The notes under the pieces are model-generated. The model was not told the DNA's origin. It worked only from the letters and a program-made list of their open reading frames with translations, and ran no database searches. The translations under genes and the position numbers were made by a program. Positions 61,726-64,000 of a stretch of DNA of 64,000 bases are shown here, one piece after another; the stretch's first letter is position 1; the number at the start of each line of letters is the position of its first letter. The stretch comes from an uncultured Aquimarina sp. (GTDB lineage Bacteria > Bacteroidota > Bacteroidia > Flavobacteriales > Flavobacteriaceae), in the NCBI GenBank assembly GCA_947501475.1, contig CANMWA010000012.1:1-64000 (forward strand). The letters are read 5' to 3'.

Positions 61726-62973
61726 TTATCGCAGGATGTAGCATGCAACACCTTCATATCGATATCCCGCTGCATTGTTACCTTCATTACGATTTGTTGT
61801 ATAAAAATGGTTTACTGCACTGCTATTGTAAAAGCGATATAATGCAATTCTACCACTACCTCTAGCTGAATAAACGTATCCCGCTATCCCTTGATATTGA
61901 TAACCGGCAGCATTAACTATTTCTCGACGATTTGTAGAGTAAAAATGATTTTTTGCAGCTCTGTTGTAGGCCTTATATAATGGGATAGTGCCCGATGCTT
62001 GTTTGTCGAAAACCTTGCCAATAGCTCCTTCTAGTCTATATCCAGATGGTGGTCTTCGGTTAGTGCTATAATAATGATCTACAGCACTACTGTTATAAAA
62101 TCTGTAAAACGTTTTTGGAGTTACTGCTGGTGGAGGTGGTGGTGGCGTAGCTCTGGCATATAATCTACGTAACGCTGTTTTATCACTTGCAATAAAAGGT
62201 CTGTTGGTATTCTGACCAACACATGCAAGCATCCATGAATTTGGAACAGCAAAACCTGATGGTGTACCTGGAATCAAAATAGCTCCTACTTCATCTTGTC
62301 CTTCATTACCTCCAGCACCACAGCTATAACTTCTATTTGCATAATCTGTATGTCTAAATCCAATACAGTGCCCTATTTCATGAGCAATAACAGTGGCGGT
62401 GTTTCCTAGCCTATTAGAGCCCCCATAGAATAAGGTATTCATCTGTATGGTATTGTGTGGTCTTCCATTTCTTGGAAAATATGCTGATGCATAACTACCA
62501 CCCAAGACATTTGGTCCTACCGGAATGATACGAATATCGTTGCTAGAAGCACTACCAGTTCGTTGAAAAGTAAGACGTAAATTAAGAGCATTGTATCGTC
62601 TTAAAGCTTCGTCTAAGGAGTTTCGGACAAATACTCCTAATGCAGGATCTACATATACTCTGATGGTTCTGGTACCTGAGACCAAATTTCTAGTTCTATA
62701 TTGTTTAGAATTTTCAGCATTTTCTTCAGAAAACTCGTCGATCATTTCTTCGGTAAAAAAGATATCCCCTTCTACAAGATAGCCACCTTCAACTTTTGAT
62801 AGTCCATCATTTGTATGAAATCCAGCCTTTTCTAATTTCTGGATAATGTGTTTAGGAACAGCTTGTTGCTCACTAGGGTTTTCGATCGGTACTTCTTGGT
62901 CTACTTCACAAGAAGTAAGAACCAGTAAAAAGCAAGATGTTATTGCTATAATTAATGATTTGAATGATTTCAT
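61726..62973 (-). CDS. M57-like HEIGH metalloprotease lipoprotein with three C-terminal DUF5648-type repeats
   Basis: The 415-aa lipoprotein has a lipobox LTSC (Cys22). The catalytic part carries HEIGHCIGFRH at 198-208, the signature of the dual-action HEIGH/M57 zinc peptidases, and a Cys pair around YSCGAGG. A Pro-rich linker (ATPPPPPPAV) separates it from three repeats of about 40 aa: FYRFYNSSAVDHYYSTNRR, LYKAYNRAAKNHFYSTNRR and LYRFYNSSAVNHFYTTNRN, each followed by GY-x(2-5)-G. These match the DUF5648 type, likely a carbohydrate or surface-binding module. It is a surface or periplasmic protease. No T9SS tail is present. Confidence 0.9.
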   Translation of the reverse strand: MKSFKSLIIAITSCFLLVLTSCEVDQEVPIENPSEQQAVPKHIIQKLEKAGFHTNDGLSKVEGGYLVEGDIFFTEEMIDEFSEENAENSKQYRTRNLVSGTRTIRVYVDPALGVFVRNSLDEALRRYNALNLRLTFQRTGSASSNDIRIIPVGPNVLGGSYASAYFPRNGRPHNTIQMNTLFYGGSNRLGNTATVIAHEIGHCIGFRHTDYANRSYSCGAGGNEGQDEVGAILIPGTPSGFAVPNSWMLACVGQNTNRPFIASDKTALRRLYARATPPPPPPAVTPKTFYRFYNSSAVDHYYSTNRRPPSGYRLEGAIGKVFDKQASGTIPLYKAYNRAAKNHFYSTNRREIVNAAGYQYQGIAGYVYSARGSGRIALYRFYNSSAVNHFYTTNRNEGNNAAGYRYEGVACYILR

Positions 62974-63161
62974 AAGTTTTAGTTTTAAGAATGGTTTTGC
63001 CAGTTATAGTGTTTAATTTTTACTGAAATTATTAGAACACAGAACAAAACACAAACCTATATTCTTGATATTTATAAATTCAAACCTTAAATTCATAAAT
63101 TTCAGTTACTAGTCTGTCTGGAAAGAAATTGTTTTTAGGTATTAGAAAATCGTTGTTACAC

Positions 63162-63605
63162 CTATTTATAATTAGGTATATTTTCTAAGAAGGTATATTT
63201 TTTTTCTGTATAATTCATCTGGCAATAATAATGATCAAGGCCATTGGTGATCATTAAATATTCGGCATTTAAGGCAAGGTTATATCTTGCAATTTGATCA
63301 AAAACATCTTGAGTAATTTTTACAGTATGCGATTTACACTCTACAATAAGGTTAATATCCCCGTTAGGTTTAAAAATAATGATATCGTAACGTTTGTTTA
63401 GATCATTAACTTTAACTAGTTTTTCTACATTGATCAAACTTTCTGGATATTTCTTTTCTTCAATAAGATAATGTAGGGTGTGCTGGCGTACCCATTCTTC
63501 GGGAGTGAGGATGATAAATTTTTTACGAATACGGTCAAAAATAGATACTTTATTTTCGCTACTTTTGAATCTGAATTGATATGCCGGAAAATTTAAGTTT
63601 TTCAT
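63162..63605 (-). CDS. HsdR_N-type nuclease-fold protein (PD-(D/E)xK)
   Basis: This short protein is the stand-alone PF13588 family, named for the N-terminal part of type I restriction HsdR. The core motif is RYDIIIFKPNGDINLIVECK, with D and ExK placed as in PD-(D/E)xK nucleases. Start is taken at MKNLNFPAYQFRF; an ATG two codons upstream is equivalent. There are no helicase or methylase genes nearby, so it is not part of a restriction system here. It sits divergent from holA, an arrangement seen often in Flavobacteriia. Its role is unknown. Confidence 0.85.
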   Translation of the reverse strand: MKNLNFPAYQFRFKSSENKVSIFDRIRKKFIILTPEEWVRQHTLHYLIEEKKYPESLINVEKLVKVNDLNKRYDIIIFKPNGDINLIVECKSHTVKITQDVFDQIARYNLALNAEYLMITNGLDHYYCQMNYTEKKYTFLENIPNYK

Positions 63606-63637
63606 TTGCATAGCACAAATTTGATGATTTTTTCTGA

Positions 63638-64000
63638 ATGGATGAAGTAAAACAAATTGTAACCGATATAAAAAACGGAAATATTAAACCCATCTACTTT
63701 CTAATGGGAGAGGAGCCCTATTATATTGATAGGATTTCTGAATTTATTGATAAAAATGTGCTTGCCGAAGAAGAAAAAGGGTTTAATCAAATGGTATTGT
63801 ACGGTCGAGATGTAACTATTGATGATATAGTGGCTAATGCCAAACGTTTTCCGATGATGGCAGAACGGCAGGTGGTTATTGTTAAAGAAGCACAAGATCT
63901 GTCAAGAACCATAGAAAAATTAGCCGATTATGTCGAAAACCCTCAACCATCTACCGTATTAGTAGTTTGTTATAAATATAAGAAAATAGATAAGCGTAAA
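63638..64000 (+). CDS. holA: DNA polymerase III subunit delta (5' part, cut by window end)
   Basis: The ATG at 63638 opens a frame that runs to the last base without a stop (121 codons visible). It starts MDEVKQIVTDIKNGNIKPIYFLMGEEPYYIDRI, with the HolA hallmark of IYFLxGEEPYxID, and continues MVLYGRDVTIDDIV, AKRFPMMAERQVVIVKEAQDL and STVLVVCYKYKKIDKR. The protein is the clamp-loader subunit that opens the sliding clamp. It is divergent from the HsdR_N-type gene with 32 bases between start codons. Confidence 0.93.
   Translation, partial: MDEVKQIVTDIKNGNIKPIYFLMGEEPYYIDRISEFIDKNVLAEEEKGFNQMVLYGRDVTIDDIVANAKRFPMMAERQVVIVKEAQDLSRTIEKLADYVENPQPSTVLVVCYKYKKIDKRK

Noticed and set aside
63162..63605. 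Type I restriction system
   Set aside because: Only the N-terminal nuclease-fold family is present; no HsdM, HsdS or helicase part is nearby.
63701..63895. Minus-strand 64-codon frame over holA
   Set aside because: It is fully inside the recognised holA sequence on the other strand.

Overview
The window looks like a chromosomal segment of a marine Flavobacteriaceae (Bacteroidota), most like Aquimarina or a close relative. The supporting signs are low G+C, type IX secretion (T9SS) sorting domains on several large secreted proteins, a PorP/SprF-type gliding/secretion protein, several Bacteroidota-type promoters (TTG, about 20 bases, TAnnTTTG) close to start codons, and flavobacterial neighbour pairs such as an HsdR_N-like protein divergent from holA. 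The genus is an inference from style; no ribosomal RNA or tRNA gene was found.

Layout. 1-4672: the 3' end of a giant adhesin with a gliding-type C-terminal domain, then a PorP/SprF protein and a PorE-like OmpA protein. 4809-20254: mostly housekeeping genes (MscS channel, TrmH, DEAD-box helicase, SRP RNA, SDR, transaldolase, ABC-F protein), secreted glutaminyl cyclase and a large T9SS-targeted beta-propeller protein. 20346-23794: a TetR regulator divergent from a GMC/cholesterol-oxidase-like flavoenzyme, followed by three small membrane or hypothetical genes. 23880-34708: an accessory island on the minus strand. It holds a 1108-aa YD/RHS protein and a 2243-aa modular RHS protein (MopE-type metal-binding motifs, seven Ig-like repeats, a split DUF6443, an RHS core and a papain-like C-terminal tip), then a small lipoprotein that could be its immunity protein and a 41-bp-period repeat. 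35075-42309: recG, an orphan small gene, a short double-glycine-leader peptide not previously delimited here, and an M1 aminopeptidase-patatin-patatin operon. 42372-51524: a second M1 peptidase, a four-gene DsrE/M20/glutamate-synthase-like/DUF7935 operon and a secreted metzincin. 51759-64000: UvrD/PcrA helicase with TsaC-like protein, an AraC regulator, two OmpA-family envelope proteins, a GT2 glycosyltransferase, an M57-like HEIGH metalloprotease lipoprotein, and the HsdR_N/holA pair at the right edge.

How it fits together. The window mixes core genome maintenance and RNA/translation genes (recG, pcrA, holA, deaD, trmH, tsaC, ffs, ABC-F) with a heavy load of exported proteins: at least four secreted or surface peptidases, adhesin-type repeats, calcium-binding Asp-rich repeats and T9SS cargo. 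That suits a surface-gliding, polymer-degrading or predatory marine bacterium. The most system-like unit is the RHS locus, read here as a probable polymorphic-toxin or contact-effector cassette with a candidate immunity lipoprotein. The second most interesting item is the 59-aa GG-leader peptide at 37964-38143.
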